DNA of 64,000 bases from positions 1 to 64,000 of the forward strand of contig JADJPV010000002.1 in NCBI GenBank assembly GCA_016713085.1, given 5' to 3'. The stretch is from Chitinophagaceae bacterium (GTDB lineage Bacteria; Bacteroidota; Bacteroidia; Chitinophagales; Chitinophagaceae). This document shows positions 37,945 to 47,739 of this stretch, in pieces (positions within the stretch are counted from its first letter, which is position 1; each line of letters starts with the position of its first letter). Both the position numbers and the translations under genes were made by a program. The notes beneath the pieces were generated by a model. That model did not search any database. It was not told the DNA's origin and saw nothing but the letters and a program-made list of their open reading frames with translations.

Positions 37945-38778
37945 TTATTGTGCTGAAACGGGATCAGAAAGATAGGCAAGCTGCTGTACAGTGTTGATAA
38001 ATTCAGCAATGGCTTTATTGAGTTCGTCTGTTGCTTCCAGCATTCCCATATGTGCAATGCCGCTTACCAATTTTACTTTGCAAATGGCGGGCAGTGCAGA
38101 TTGTTTGATTGCATCGCCGGGATTGACTGCTTTATCTTCTTCACCAATGAAAAACAAAACGGGAACAGTTGTATTGTATAATACGATTGTGCGGTCGGGC
38201 CTTGCAATCATTGCTTCATAATATCCAATCACAGCTTCGCTGCTGAACTGTTTGCTTTGTTCCACCAGTTCATCCACTTTGTTTTTTTGCAATTGATTGA
38301 AACCTGCTGCGAACAGATTTGGAATTGTTGTTTTCATAAATTCAAACGCACTGTGTTCTTTAATGAATGCAATGGATTTGCGACGGGCTTCTTTTTTTTC
38401 ATCACTGTCAGCATAAGCGCTTGAATGAATTAAACCAAATGCTTTTAAGTAAGAAGGATAGTTTTCTGCAAAGGCCAGTGTAATATATCCACCCATTGAA
38501 TGACCAAGCATGATGCAATTGCTGATCTTTTCTTCGTCAAGGATCAAACAGATATCTTCTGCCATTGATTCAATGCTAAGGAAACTTTCATTCAGTGTTG
38601 AACCGCCGCTTCCACGCAGATCAGGAACAATAAGCCGGTAATTATTTTGTAAGTATTCAACCTGCTGATTCCAGATGCGGCTGTCTTCACCAAAGCCGTG
38701 AATCAATACAATCGGTTCACCATTTCCATGTATTGAGTAGGAGAGGGTGCTGTTTCCTGTTGTAAGGCTTTTTTGCAT
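37945..38778 (-). CDS. alpha/beta hydrolase
   Basis: 277 residues of the classical fold: oxyanion HGFGED (27-32), nucleophile S94 in GHSMGG, acid in FIGEEDKAVNP and histidine in IAHMGM. Most similar in layout to esterase/haloperoxidase-type hydrolases; the substrate is unknown. No signal peptide. Confidence 0.85.
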   Translation of the reverse strand: MQKSLTTGNSTLSYSIHGNGEPIVLIHGFGEDSRIWNQQVEYLQNNYRLIVPDLRGSGGSTLNESFLSIESMAEDICLILDEEKISNCIMLGHSMGGYITLAFAENYPSYLKAFGLIHSSAYADSDEKKEARRKSIAFIKEHSAFEFMKTTIPNLFAAGFNQLQKNKVDELVEQSKQFSSEAVIGYYEAMIARPDRTIVLYNTTVPVLFFIGEEDKAVNPGDAIKQSALPAICKVKLVSGIAHMGMLEATDELNKAIAEFINTVQQLAYLSDPVSAQ

Positions 38779-38978
38779 TTCAGAAAGTTACAGAAAAGAA
38801 ACTGTACGAATCTGCTTGTGGATAATAAGAAAGTGAGTTTTTGTTTGAAGCAGCAGAATAAATGTATGAACGGGATTGTTTTTTGAGATTACAGGGATAA
38901 GCCACTAGGGCGGGAAGAATTAAAATGCATTTAGGGTTATCTTTTTGTCCTTCCCGTCTTTCCGGCAGCAAATAGTGT

Positions 38979-40576
38979 TTATTTCTTTTTTTGCAGAAAC
39001 TTATTATAGAATCCAAGTAAGATCATTAACGCAGAAAGTATGAGTGCCAGTTTGCTGATGAGATCGCCGTACCGTACATAGAATGTTTTTTTATTGTCGA
39101 TGGGTATATGCATTTTAATGGCGGCTTCTGTCCACCAGGGTTGCTGTTCAAATACATTTCCTGCCGGATCAATAAAACAACTGATACCGGTGTTTGCACT
39201 TCGTAACACCCATTTTCTTGTTTCAATGGCACGGAGCTTTGCATAAAGCATATGATGTTTGTAGCCGGGAGTATTTCCCCACCAGCCATCATTGGTGATT
39301 ACTGCAATCATATTGGCACCACTGTCAATAAACTTACTCATGTATTCTCCATAAATACTTTCATAGCAGATTGCAGGAGCTATGACATAGCCGGTTTTCG
39401 TTTTTACAGGAGTCCGTTCGTTCTGCCTGGCGTATCCACCGGCTGTGCCACCTAATTTTTCAAACACTGGCCCGAGGAACATGAAAAAACGGGGCAGTGT
39501 TTCCACTCCGGGTACCAGCATGGATTTATGATAAAAGCTGATTGGGCCGCTGCTGTCGAGTAATACACTGCCGTTATACACTTCGTAAAACATGCCCATT
39601 CCTTCAATCAGTCTTGCATAAGGCGAAACTTTTTTATCAAAGAGACGATAGCTTTCAATACCTGTAAATAAATTCAGCTTTGGATGTTTGCGCAAAAAGT
39701 CAAATAAGGGAACAAGAAAGAAATTCCGTTTCATCAGGGTCTCATCAAAACCATTGGCTATATACAAAGCTGTTTCGGGCCATACCAGTAAAGTGGTGTT
39801 GCTGTCGATCTTTGATTCACTTAAGCGAATCAGCTTCTGCAGCTGCATCTCAAATGTTCCTGTTGCCAGTTTTTCGTAAGGATCAATGTTGGGTTGAATG
39901 ACAACGATATTTGATGTTTCACGTTCGATGTCAGATGTACGATGTACGTCACTCTGATTATTTTTAATGAGTAGTGAGATAGCGAATGGTAAAAGTAATA
40001 CGGCTGATACAGCAACCGCTTTCCACTTTCGTACATCATTCATCGTACTTCTTACATCAAGAAAGGTTTTGAACAACAACACATTCACCAGTAATATCCA
40101 TAAACTCCCCCGCTTGTTCCTGTGCATTCATACCACTGCACCCAATCTGTTTTTCCGGCAAAAACATTTCCGAGTGTTAACCAGGGCCAGCTGAATCCCC
40201 AATCCTGCAAATGCAGATATTCAAATGCAAGCCAGAAAATAATGAATGATGAATAACCGATGAGTGCACCAAACCTTTTGTTCATAAATCGGAAGCCCAT
40301 CCATGGAATGCACATGAGCAAACTGTTTACAAAAATGGCACCCCATGCACCAATCATGGATGCATTCCATATCCACCAGGTAGTTGTAATATTCCAGGTG
40401 AAGAGTGCCAAATAAACAAGACCGAAAAACTTAAGACCTGATAAATTGAGCCGCTCTATTATGAATAATGGAATGAATGCAATAAAGATGGCAACGGTAA
40501 TATTCGTCATTGGCCACGCAATGAATAATAATAAACCGGAGAGAATGGAAAGCAGAAGTGGCTGAAACTTTTTCAA
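38979..40576 (-). CDS. lnt: apolipoprotein N-acyltransferase (one indel)
   Basis: Adds the third acyl chain to lipoproteins in the inner membrane. The N-terminal membrane part (40085-40576) and the nitrilase part (38979-40127) are in different frames. Raising the C5 run at 40107-40111 to C6 joins them as WYECTGTSGGSLWILLVNVLLF, giving about 532 residues. The nitrilase domain has the catalytic Glu in VWPETALY, Lys in FYHKSMLVPGVE and Cys in APAICYESIYG, then NDGWWGNTPGYKHHM. A membrane helix closes the protein. Lipoproteins such as the SusD pairs in this window would be substrates. Confidence 0.9.
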
Positions 40577-40589
40577 GTAAATGGTTTTT

Positions 40590-40628
40590 GTAAAAATAAG
40601 AATGCCGGACTGATATTTCCGGCATTCT
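40590..40628 (-). terminator. intrinsic terminator of guaB
   Basis: Ten-base perfect stem AGAATGCCGG / CCGGCATTCT with a 10-base loop. Beyond the stem on the minus strand comes TATTTTTA. It lies 31 bases past the guaB stop. Confidence 0.8.
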
Positions 40629-40658
40629 CTATGTTAAAAGATTCTAATACTGTTAGAA

Positions 40659-42155
40659 TTACCTGGAATAATTCGGGCTTTCTTTTGTAATAATCACATC
40701 ATGTGCATGGCTTTCTTTCATGCCTGCATTGGTGATCTTTACAAACTGTGCTCCCTGCAAATCTTTGATATTTTTTGCACCCACATAACCCATCCCGGCA
40801 CGAAGTCCGCCGGTGTACTGGTGAACAATTTCACTCACATTTCCTTTAAAGGGTACACGGCCTTCAATTCCTTCAGGTACTAATTTTTTAATTCCATCTT
40901 CCACATCCTGGAAGTAACGGTCGCCGCTTCCCTGCTGCATGGCACCAATGGAACCCATACCACGGTATTGTTTGAATTTTCTTCCTTCATAAATAATGGT
41001 TTCGCCGGGACTTTCTTCTGTTCCTGCAAATACACTTCCCATCATTACACTTGATGCACCTGCTGCCAACGCTTTTACCAGATCACCTGTATAACGGATG
41101 CCGCCATCTGCAATAACAGGAATGCCTTTTGTTTTCATGGCATGTGCTGCTTCCATAATAGCGGTGAGTTGCGGTACACCTGTACCTGCAACAATACGTG
41201 TTGTACAAATAGAACCGGGACCGATACCAATCTTCACTGCATCTGCTCCTGCATCGGCCAATGCTTTTGCACCAGCTGCTGTTCCTGCATTACCTGCAAT
41301 GACCTGCAGCTTTTTGAAATTCTTTTTCAAACTCTTCAATGAATCAATCACTCCTTTGCTATGACCATGTGCACTGTCGAGACTTACTACATCCACACCT
41401 ACATGCTGTAAAGCTGCCGCCCTGTCGAGCATATCGGCAGTAATGCCTAAGGCAGCACCAACGAGTAGACGTCCGAAGGAATCTTTTACTGCACTTGGAT
41501 GGCTTTGCACCTGCAGCATATCACGGTAAGTAATAAGTCCTGCAAGCGTTCCATCTTTTTTTACAACCGGAAGTTTTTCAATTTTATGATGACTGAGGAT
41601 GGTTTGTGCCTTTTTGAGATCAGTACCTTCCGGTGCAGTAATAAGATTGGTTGATGTCATTACCTCACTTACTTTCTTTTTATAGTTTGTTTCAAAACGC
41701 AGGTCACGGTTGGTGAGAATGCCGACCAGTTTGTTTTTGAGATCAACAATAGGAATACCACCAATCTTATTTTCTTTCATCAACTGCAACGCATCAGCTA
41801 ATGTTGCATTTACATGAAGGGTGATGGGGTCAAGAATCAAACCGCTTTCACTTCTTTTCACTTTCCGTACCTGTGCTGCCTGTTCTTCAATACTCATATT
41901 CTTATGCAGAATACCAATGCCGCCTTCTCTTGCCAATGCAATGGCTAATCCGGCTTCTGTTACAGTATCCATTGCTGCTGAAAGCATGGGGATATTGAGC
42001 TGAATTGATTTGGTAAGTTGAGTGGTAATGCTTGTTTCCCTCGGTAAAACCTGGGAATAAGCGGGCATAAGGAGAACATCATCAAACGTATAACCTTCGC
42101 CGAAAAATTTGTTGAGAACAGCCTTGCTGAGAGAGGAATTATTTCTTGTTGCCAT
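40659..42155 (-). CDS. guaB: inosine-5'-monophosphate dehydrogenase
   Basis: Oxidises IMP to XMP, committing step to GMP. 498 residues from the ATG at 42155; the earlier ATG at 42209 would add an unrelated hydrophobic stretch that lies upstream of the promoter element. It has the TIM-barrel start [13 protein letters not shown], a tandem CBS insert (about 105-225), D260 in SLDSAHGHS, and the catalytic C317 in [15 protein letters not shown], then [10 protein letters not shown]. Length typical. Confidence 0.95.
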   Translation of the reverse strand: MATRNNSSLSKAVLNKFFGEGYTFDDVLLMPAYSQVLPRETSITTQLTKSIQLNIPMLSAAMDTVTEAGLAIALAREGGIGILHKNMSIEEQAAQVRKVKRSESGLILDPITLHVNATLADALQLMKENKIGGIPIVDLKNKLVGILTNRDLRFETNYKKKVSEVMTSTNLITAPEGTDLKKAQTILSHHKIEKLPVVKKDGTLAGLITYRDMLQVQSHPSAVKDSFGRLLVGAALGITADMLDRAAALQHVGVDVVSLDSAHGHSKGVIDSLKSLKKNFKKLQVIAGNAGTAAGAKALADAGADAVKIGIGPGSICTTRIVAGTGVPQLTAIMEAAHAMKTKGIPVIADGGIRYTGDLVKALAAGASSVMMGSVFAGTEESPGETIIYEGRKFKQYRGMGSIGAMQQGSGDRYFQDVEDGIKKLVPEGIEGRVPFKGNVSEIVHQYTGGLRAGMGYVGAKNIKDLQGAQFVKITNAGMKESHAHDVIITKESPNYSR

Positions 42156-42158
42156 GAG

Positions 42159-42166
42159 CAAAGGTA
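42159..42166 (-). promoter_or_regulatory. -7 promoter element of guaB
   Basis: TACCTTTG on the minus strand, three bases before the guaB ATG, with a TTTG 20 bases upstream of it as plausible -33. Predicts a leaderless mRNA and decides the start at 42155. Confidence 0.6.
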
Positions 42167-42341
42167 AGGTGGCCGTGTAAAAAAAACAAATATGCATATT
42201 GTATGGCAATAATCAGCATTTGGTAAGCTTCTGCAAGTATTAATAACTGTTTGGTTGTATAAAGCTTACCCTTTTGTGTAATTGATTCTGAGTTTATGTG
42301 GTGATAGCTTTGTACAATAATCATTAAACACAGAAAAAAGT

Positions 42342-42911
42342 ATGAAAAATTTTATTTCAACAGGCGTTGTTATTTTAAGTATAATTATTAGTTTTTCAGC
42401 TTGTAAAAGCGAAGCAGGTCCTGCAGGAGCAACGGGTGCAACAGGAGCAACCGGGCCACAAGGCCCTGCCGGCGTAACAGGTTCAGCAAATGTGATTTAT
42501 TCAGGATGGACAACTGTTACTCAAGCTCAATGGTCTGGTATAGGAGGAGCTGTCATTAATTATAATCTTTCAGCACCCGGTCTTACAACAACTATTTATA
42601 ATCAGGGGATAATACTGGTGTATTGGGAGTTTGCAGGTACCTTATATCAGCTTCCTTTCTCATTTGGTGTATCTGAAATGAGTTATTCATCAGTAGTTGG
42701 AACAATCAAAATGAGATATACTACAGATGCTGTCATCTCCAGTTTTGCAACAACACGGTTTCGATATATCCTTGTGCCGGGTGGAGTATCAGGCGGAAGA
42801 TTTACCAGTGGTGCTGCAGCAGGTTATACAATTGAACAGATAAAGGCAATGAGTTATACACAGGTAACAGAATTGTTTAAAATTCCAGCGGAAGGCTCAA
42901 ATGAGAAATAA
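42342..42911 (+). CDS. lipoprotein with short collagen-like repeat
   Basis: 189 residues. Signal peptide with lipobox ending in C21 (ISFSAC), then eight Gly-X-Y triplets at 26-49 (GPA, GAT, GAT, GAT, GPQ, GPA, GVT, GSA), then a beta-rich globular domain of about 140 residues (VIYSGWTTV, IILVYWEF, FRYILVPGG). This architecture is common for surface lipoproteins in Bacteroidota; the function is unknown. A good terminator follows. Confidence 0.8.
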   Translation: MKNFISTGVVILSIIISFSACKSEAGPAGATGATGATGPQGPAGVTGSANVIYSGWTTVTQAQWSGIGGAVINYNLSAPGLTTTIYNQGIILVYWEFAGTLYQLPFSFGVSEMSYSSVVGTIKMRYTTDAVISSFATTRFRYILVPGGVSGGRFTSGAAAGYTIEQIKAMSYTQVTELFKIPAEGSNEK

Positions 42912-42926
42912 AATTCTTTGCAAACA

Positions 42927-42954
42927 GGCACTCCGGTACAGGAGTGCCGTTTTT
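42927..42954 (+). terminator. intrinsic terminator after collagen-like lipoprotein gene
   Basis: GGCACTCC, short loop, GGAGTGCC followed by GTTTTTA, 16 bases after the stop. It also separates the gene from the convergent dprA. Confidence 0.85.
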
Positions 42955-44055
42955 ATGTTAGTGCATACATTTTACCCGGCAGACTTGCAATAACTCCCTG
43001 TAATTCCAGTGTAAGCAATGCAGCGGCAATTGAACTGCTGTTGAGGGTGCAGGTAAGATTGATTTCATCAATTGAAATGGATTCTTTTTGCTGTAACAGT
43101 TCAACAATGATTTTTTCTTCATCGTTTAACTGAATGAACAGTTGTTTTTGTTTTGCTTTGCTGTCTTTTTGTTTTGGTTGCCAGCCCATCTGTTCAATCA
43201 TATCTTCACCATTGCGGATGAGCACAGCTTTATTACTTTGTATTAAATAATTACAGCCTTCACTTTTTGAGTCAGTTGTTTTGCCGGGCACTGCAAATAC
43301 ATCCCGGTTGTAACTGTATGCAAGATTAGCGGTGATCATGCTGCCTCCTTTAATTCCGGTTTCAATAACAATTGTTGCATCGCACATACCTGCAACAATC
43401 CGGTTGCGTTCGGGAAAATTATGCCGGTCGGGTTTAATTTCTTTTCTGAATTCTGTTAAGATCCCTCCGCCATTGATGATCATTTCTTTTGCAAGCGCTG
43501 TGTGTTGTGATGGATAAATTTTATCCAACCCATGTGCAAGCACAGCAACAGTAGGAAGATTGTTTTTTACACAATACTTATGTGCAAGAGCATCCACACC
43601 ATAAGCAAGACCGCTTACAACCAATGGCTGATGAGGAGCAAGTTCTTCTAATATTTTTCAACCATCATCTTTCCGTAGTCTGTGCTGCTTCTTGTGCCGA
43701 TAACAGAAATGATTTTTGACGTATTGAGATTGGCATTGCCCCTGTAAAATAAAAGAGTGGGAGGGTCGTAACAATGCAGTAAACGTTTGGGATAATCATC
43801 ATCCGAAAGAAACAGGGTTTTGATCTTGTACTTTTCAATAAACTTCATTTCTTCTTCCTGTTCAGTAAAAGCAGCAAAACGTTTAATACTGTTGGCCCTT
43901 ACTTCACCAATGCCTTCAATTTTTTCAAGTGTTGATTTTTTTGCTTTGAAGATCTGTTCAGCTGTGCCAAAATTTTCAGCAAGGATTTTTGCATGCACAA
44001 GACCGATATTCGGCACCTGTGTTAAGGCGAGCTGGTATAAAAGGTCGGCGTTCAT
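42953..44055 (-). CDS. dprA: DNA-processing protein DprA/Smf (one indel)
   Basis: Binds incoming single-stranded DNA and loads RecA during natural transformation. The N-terminal piece (43648-44055) has a HhH-type region (VPNIGLVHAKILAENFG, EKIEGIGEVRA) and VIGTRSSTDYGK. The C-terminal piece (42953-43624) has VVSGLAYGVDALAHKYC, HGLDKIYP, FPERNRIVAGMC and a DprA winged-helix end. Raising the T5 run at 43654-43658 by one base gives VEKILEELAPHQPLVVSG and joins them (about 367 residues). It lies 16 bases after the OmpA-family gene. Confidence 0.9.
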
Positions 44056-44071
44056 TCATGATCAAAATACA

Positions 44072-45997
44072 TTATTTACTCAATACCTTCAACTCTGTGC
44101 GCCTGTTTTTTGCCCGGCCTTCTTCTGTTTTATTATCAGCAATCGGGTTGGTTTCGCCAAAACCTTTTGAAGTTAAACGCCCAATGGGGATTCCTTTGTA
44201 CAAAAAATAGTTGATGACCGATTTTGCACGGCTGTTTGATAGTACAAGATTGTCGGCAGGCTTGCCAACATTATCGGTGTAGCCGCCGATTTCAATCTTA
44301 ATAGTGGGATTGTCTTTCAGCAGCTGAATCACTTTGTCAAGCTCAATCATTGATTCAGGTTTTAATTCTGATTGTTTGGTATCGAAGAAAATATTCTTCA
44401 GTACAATACTTGCATTTACTTCAATTGGGATCAATGGAATGTTGATGGTATAAGTTGTATCAGTTGAATGCTGTTTCAGTGAAAAATTCCCTGAATAAAA
44501 TAAATATCCTTTTCGGTTTACATTGAAGGCATAATCATTACCAACAGGAAGTGTTATGAGATAATTTCCTTCTTCATCGGTTTGTACTTTGCTGATGGTT
44601 TGTGCAGTTGCTAAATTGATGAGCTCAACAGCAGAAGGTAAACCGAGTTTTGTTTTATCATCAAATACATTCCCTTTAACCCATAATGTTTTGTTTGGCC
44701 TGTCCTGCACCGGTAATTCAAAACTGTAAATATCCAAACCACCACGACTGTCTGCACCATCACCGGCATAGAATCCTGTTTTACCATCACTGGAAATCAT
44801 CAGTGAACTTTCTTCATCAATTGTATTTACGGGATAGCCCAGGTTCTGTGGTTTGCCCCAGCTTCCGTCGGCCTGCTTCTTTACAAAATATAAATCAGCA
44901 TCGCCATATCCGGGATGACCTTTGGATGTAAAATATAATGTTTGATTATCGGCATGAATGAAAGGACAACTTTCATCAGCAGTAGTGTTAATGCCCGGTC
45001 CCATATTTTGCGGTGTTCCCCAGGTTCCGTTCTGCTGGAGATAACTCACAAATAAATCACTTCCTCCCAAACCGGATGGATCACGGGCTGCAAAATATAA
45101 TGCTCTTTTATCAGGCGATAAACTTGGCTGACTTTCCCAGTATTCTGTATTGATGATGCGGCCCATGTTGATGCGTTCGCCCCAGCCATTTTTTGTGAGA
45201 TAAGAAAAGTAGAGATCACAACTTCCTTCACCATCCTGCATATTGCAACCGGTAAAGATGAGCATCTTTCCATCCTGCGAAATGGTTTGTGCACCTTCGT
45301 TTTCTTCTGTATTCAAATTGCCGGGTAAAGGTTCAGCTTTACTCCATGCACCATTTCTCTTTTCACTTTCAAAAAAATCTTCCTGTCCAATTCTTCTTGT
45401 AAACACCAGTGAGTTTCCATCAATGGCAATCGATGGAAAATATTCAAGCTGTTTGGTATTGATACTGTCACCTAAATTCTGCGGAGTGAATACATAATTA
45501 CCAACGGGAAATTTTGTTTGATAATCAACTGCAAATTCATAACAGCGTTTTCTGTATGCTGCAGATTTTTGTAAACGTTCATTGAGATTTGGCTTTTGTA
45601 AGAAAGTAGTGACAGCAGTTAACGCTTCATTAAATTCACCGTTGCCTGCCAGTGCAATTGAATAGGGAAGAAGAAATGTTTTAAAATAAACTGAATCCAG
45701 ATTGAATGCTTTACGATAAGTTTCAACTGATTGTTTGTATTTTTTCTGCTCAGAAAAAATGCCTGCTTTGCTTAACCATGCATCAACAAACTTTGAATCC
45801 TTTGCAATACATTCATCAAGTAACTGATGTGCTTTTGTATAGTTCCTGATTTTTGCTTCGTTCAGCGCTTCGCCATATTTATAGCCAAGCTTCAACTCAA
45901 CTTTTGTTGGGTCGTACCACTGCGCTGAAACTGAAAGGGAGACAAGTAAACTTAAAATCGTAAAGAATCTTTTCAATGTATTGAATTTGAGCTTCAA
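44072..45997 (-). CDS. OmpA-family protein with TPR and PD40 repeats
   Basis: 641 residues anchoring to peptidoglycan in the periplasm. Signal peptide about 1-25 (ending SVSAQ), TPR-like helices (about 40-140), PD40/WD40-like beta-propeller repeats (about 165-420; repeated S-x-D-x-x-x-L-Y-F motifs), a carboxypeptidase-regulatory-like domain (about 435-510), and a C-terminal OmpA domain with GGYTDNVGKPADN, LSNSRAKSVI and NRRTELKV. This architecture is typical of Bacteroidota envelope proteins, some tied to type IX secretion (PorE-like). The specific role here is unknown. Confidence 0.88.
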   Translation of the reverse strand: MKLKFNTLKRFFTILSLLVSLSVSAQWYDPTKVELKLGYKYGEALNEAKIRNYTKAHQLLDECIAKDSKFVDAWLSKAGIFSEQKKYKQSVETYRKAFNLDSVYFKTFLLPYSIALAGNGEFNEALTAVTTFLQKPNLNERLQKSAAYRKRCYEFAVDYQTKFPVGNYVFTPQNLGDSINTKQLEYFPSIAIDGNSLVFTRRIGQEDFFESEKRNGAWSKAEPLPGNLNTEENEGAQTISQDGKMLIFTGCNMQDGEGSCDLYFSYLTKNGWGERINMGRIINTEYWESQPSLSPDKRALYFAARDPSGLGGSDLFVSYLQQNGTWGTPQNMGPGINTTADESCPFIHADNQTLYFTSKGHPGYGDADLYFVKKQADGSWGKPQNLGYPVNTIDEESSLMISSDGKTGFYAGDGADSRGGLDIYSFELPVQDRPNKTLWVKGNVFDDKTKLGLPSAVELINLATAQTISKVQTDEEGNYLITLPVGNDYAFNVNRKGYLFYSGNFSLKQHSTDTTYTINIPLIPIEVNASIVLKNIFFDTKQSELKPESMIELDKVIQLLKDNPTIKIEIGGYTDNVGKPADNLVLSNSRAKSVINYFLYKGIPIGRLTSKGFGETNPIADNKTEEGRAKNRRTELKVLSK

Positions 45998-46027
45998 TAT
46001 AACGAAAAAAGATGGCCGATGTTGTTT

Positions 46028-46060
46028 AGGTATGCCATACCTCTGAGGTATGGCATACCT
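46028..46060. repeat. perfect palindromic hairpin
   Basis: AGGTATGCCATACCT, CTG loop, AGGTATGGCATACCT: a perfect 15-base inverted repeat, and each arm is itself nearly self-complementary (AGGTAT...ATACCT). It lies between the OmpA gene start and the queE stop. No T tract follows on either strand, so it is not an ordinary intrinsic terminator. It could be a REP-type extragenic palindrome or a double operator. Confidence 0.8.
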
Positions 46061-46082
46061 GTTTAAGAAGATTACTCAGTTG

Positions 46083-46724
46083 TTAAGGAACATTGATGTA
46101 TTTGTGAATCTGCAAGCTCAATTCCCACTGAGGGTTTGCTTTGATGTATTCAATAATGAGTGGTGTTACCTGTGAAGCTTTATCCCACTCGGGTTGCAGA
46201 AAGAGTTTGCATTGCGGTGAAACAAGTGCTGCATATTGTTCGGCCCAGTCAAAATCGCTTTTATTAAAGATCACTACTTTCAGTTCATGTGCATGCGGAA
46301 CAAGCTCCGGCAACGGGGCTTTGAATTTTTTTGGTGACAGACAGATCCAATCCCACTCACCACTCAGAGGGCTTGATCCTGAGGTTTCAATATTGGTTTG
46401 AAATCCCGCTGCATGCAATGCCTTAGTAAGTTGAGTCAAATCATGCATCAAAGGTTCTCCACCTGTTACTACTGCAAGAATTTGCTGTTTGCTGTTACCC
46501 GATTCATGTTTGGCTTTCTCAACAATTTCCTCAATACTGAAGCGGGGATGCTTTTCCGCATCCCAGCTGTCTTTCACATCGCACCATACACAACCAACAT
46601 CACATCCGGCAAGACGGATGAAATAGGCTGCTTTGCCCTGGTGAAATCCTTCTCCCTGCAGGGTATAGAAAGATTCCATTACAGGCAATACCTGTTGAGT
46701 TGTATCAATCAATTGTTCAGTCAT
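46083..46724 (-). CDS. queE: 7-carboxy-7-deazaguanine synthase
   Basis: Radical-SAM enzyme of queuosine/7-deazaguanine synthesis. The ATG at 46724 is chosen over the TTG at 46733, which would overlap the -7 element. It has YTLQGEG (20-26), the cluster motif C41-x3-C45-x2-C48, VVTGGEP and IETSGSSP. 213 residues, normal. It lies 23 bases downstream of folD but has its own promoter element. Confidence 0.92.
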   Translation of the reverse strand: MTEQLIDTTQQVLPVMESFYTLQGEGFHQGKAAYFIRLAGCDVGCVWCDVKDSWDAEKHPRFSIEEIVEKAKHESGNSKQQILAVVTGGEPLMHDLTQLTKALHAAGFQTNIETSGSSPLSGEWDWICLSPKKFKAPLPELVPHAHELKVVIFNKSDFDWAEQYAALVSPQCKLFLQPEWDKASQVTPLIIEYIKANPQWELSLQIHKYINVP

Positions 46725-46730
46725 TCTTTG

Positions 46731-46738
46731 CAAAGGTA
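46731..46738 (-). promoter_or_regulatory. -7 promoter element of queE
   Basis: TACCTTTG on the minus strand, six bases before the queE ATG. Predicts a leaderless or near-leaderless transcript independent of folD. No clear -33. Confidence 0.45.
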
Positions 46739-46747
46739 AATAGATGC

Positions 46748-47626
46748 TCAGGAATTCTTTTGCTGGTAAGCATTATAGGTGTTCATCAATAAACCGGCAA
46801 TGGTCATTAATCCCACACCACCGGGTACAGGGGTGATATAGCTGCTTTTGGGAGCAACCTCATCAAACTTTACATCGCCTTTTAATGCAAAGCCGCTTTT
46901 TTTGGAAGCATCAGCTACTCTTGTAATACCAACATCAATGATCACCGCACCATCTTTCACCATATCGGCTGTTAAGAATTCGGGCTTGCCCAATCCAGCA
47001 ACTATAATATCGCCCTGTAAACAAATTTCTTTGAGGTTGGTGGTTGCAGAATGACAGGTAGTAACCGTGCAGTTGCCCGGATTCGCTTTCCTGCTGAGCA
47101 GAATACTCATGGGCGTACCAACAATATTGCTGCGGCCAATAACAATGGCATGCTTGCCTTTTGTTTCTATCTTATAATGCTGTAGCAGCAATAAAATTCC
47201 ATAAGGAGTTGCCGGAATAAAAGTGGGGGAGCCGATCACCATTTTCCCCAGGTTTACCGGGTGGAAACCATCCACATCTTTTGAAGGATTGATTTTATTG
47301 ATCACCTTATCATCACTGATATGTTTCGGTAAAGGGAGCTGAACCAGGATGCCATCTATATTATCATTATTATTCAGCCTGTCAATTTCACGCAGCAATT
47401 CTTCTTCACTGATGGTTTCAGGGAAACGTTTCAGGGTTGATTGAAAACCAATTTCCTCACAATTCTTTGCTTTAGAAGCCACATAGGTTTCACTGGCACC
47501 ATCTGTACCGACCAAAATAGCAGCAAGATGTGGTACCCTTTTTCCGCTTGTTCTTATTAATGCTGTCTTTTTTTTAAGTTCTTCTTTAATGGCCTGGGCT
47601 GCCAGTTTACCGTCGAGTAGTTGCAT
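46748..47626 (-). CDS. folD: methylenetetrahydrofolate dehydrogenase/cyclohydrolase
   Basis: Bifunctional folate one-carbon enzyme, 292 residues. Motifs in order: [14 protein letters not shown] with the catalytic lysine K52, [26 protein letters not shown], the nucleotide site [14 protein letters not shown], and [18 protein letters not shown]. Frame intact, length normal. Confidence 0.95.
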   Translation of the reverse strand: MQLLDGKLAAQAIKEELKKKTALIRTSGKRVPHLAAILVGTDGASETYVASKAKNCEEIGFQSTLKRFPETISEEELLREIDRLNNNDNIDGILVQLPLPKHISDDKVINKINPSKDVDGFHPVNLGKMVIGSPTFIPATPYGILLLLQHYKIETKGKHAIVIGRSNIVGTPMSILLSRKANPGNCTVTTCHSATTNLKEICLQGDIIVAGLGKPEFLTADMVKDGAVIIDVGITRVADASKKSGFALKGDVKFDEVAPKSSYITPVPGGVGLMTIAGLLMNTYNAYQQKNS

Positions 47627-47630
47627 GCTG

Positions 47631-47638
47631 CAAAAATA
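47631..47638 (-). promoter_or_regulatory. -7 promoter element of folD
   Basis: TATTTTTG on the minus strand, four bases before the folD ATG (CAGC spacer). Another case of a -7 element abutting the start codon. Confidence 0.5.
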
Positions 47639-47739
47639 ACGTACAGAAGCATTGGTTGATGAGGCTAAAAAAATTAATCCGTTGCAGAAGCAAAAACAAA
47701 CACTTATTTTTCTGAATCAAAAACTGCCTGCTTGAAAAA

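Noticed and set aside
38780..39016. 78-codon minus-strand ORF between the hydrolase and lnt
   Set aside because: Overlaps the lnt 3' end in another frame, has no recognisable domain and sits on repeat-like GGGAAG/CTTCCC sequence.
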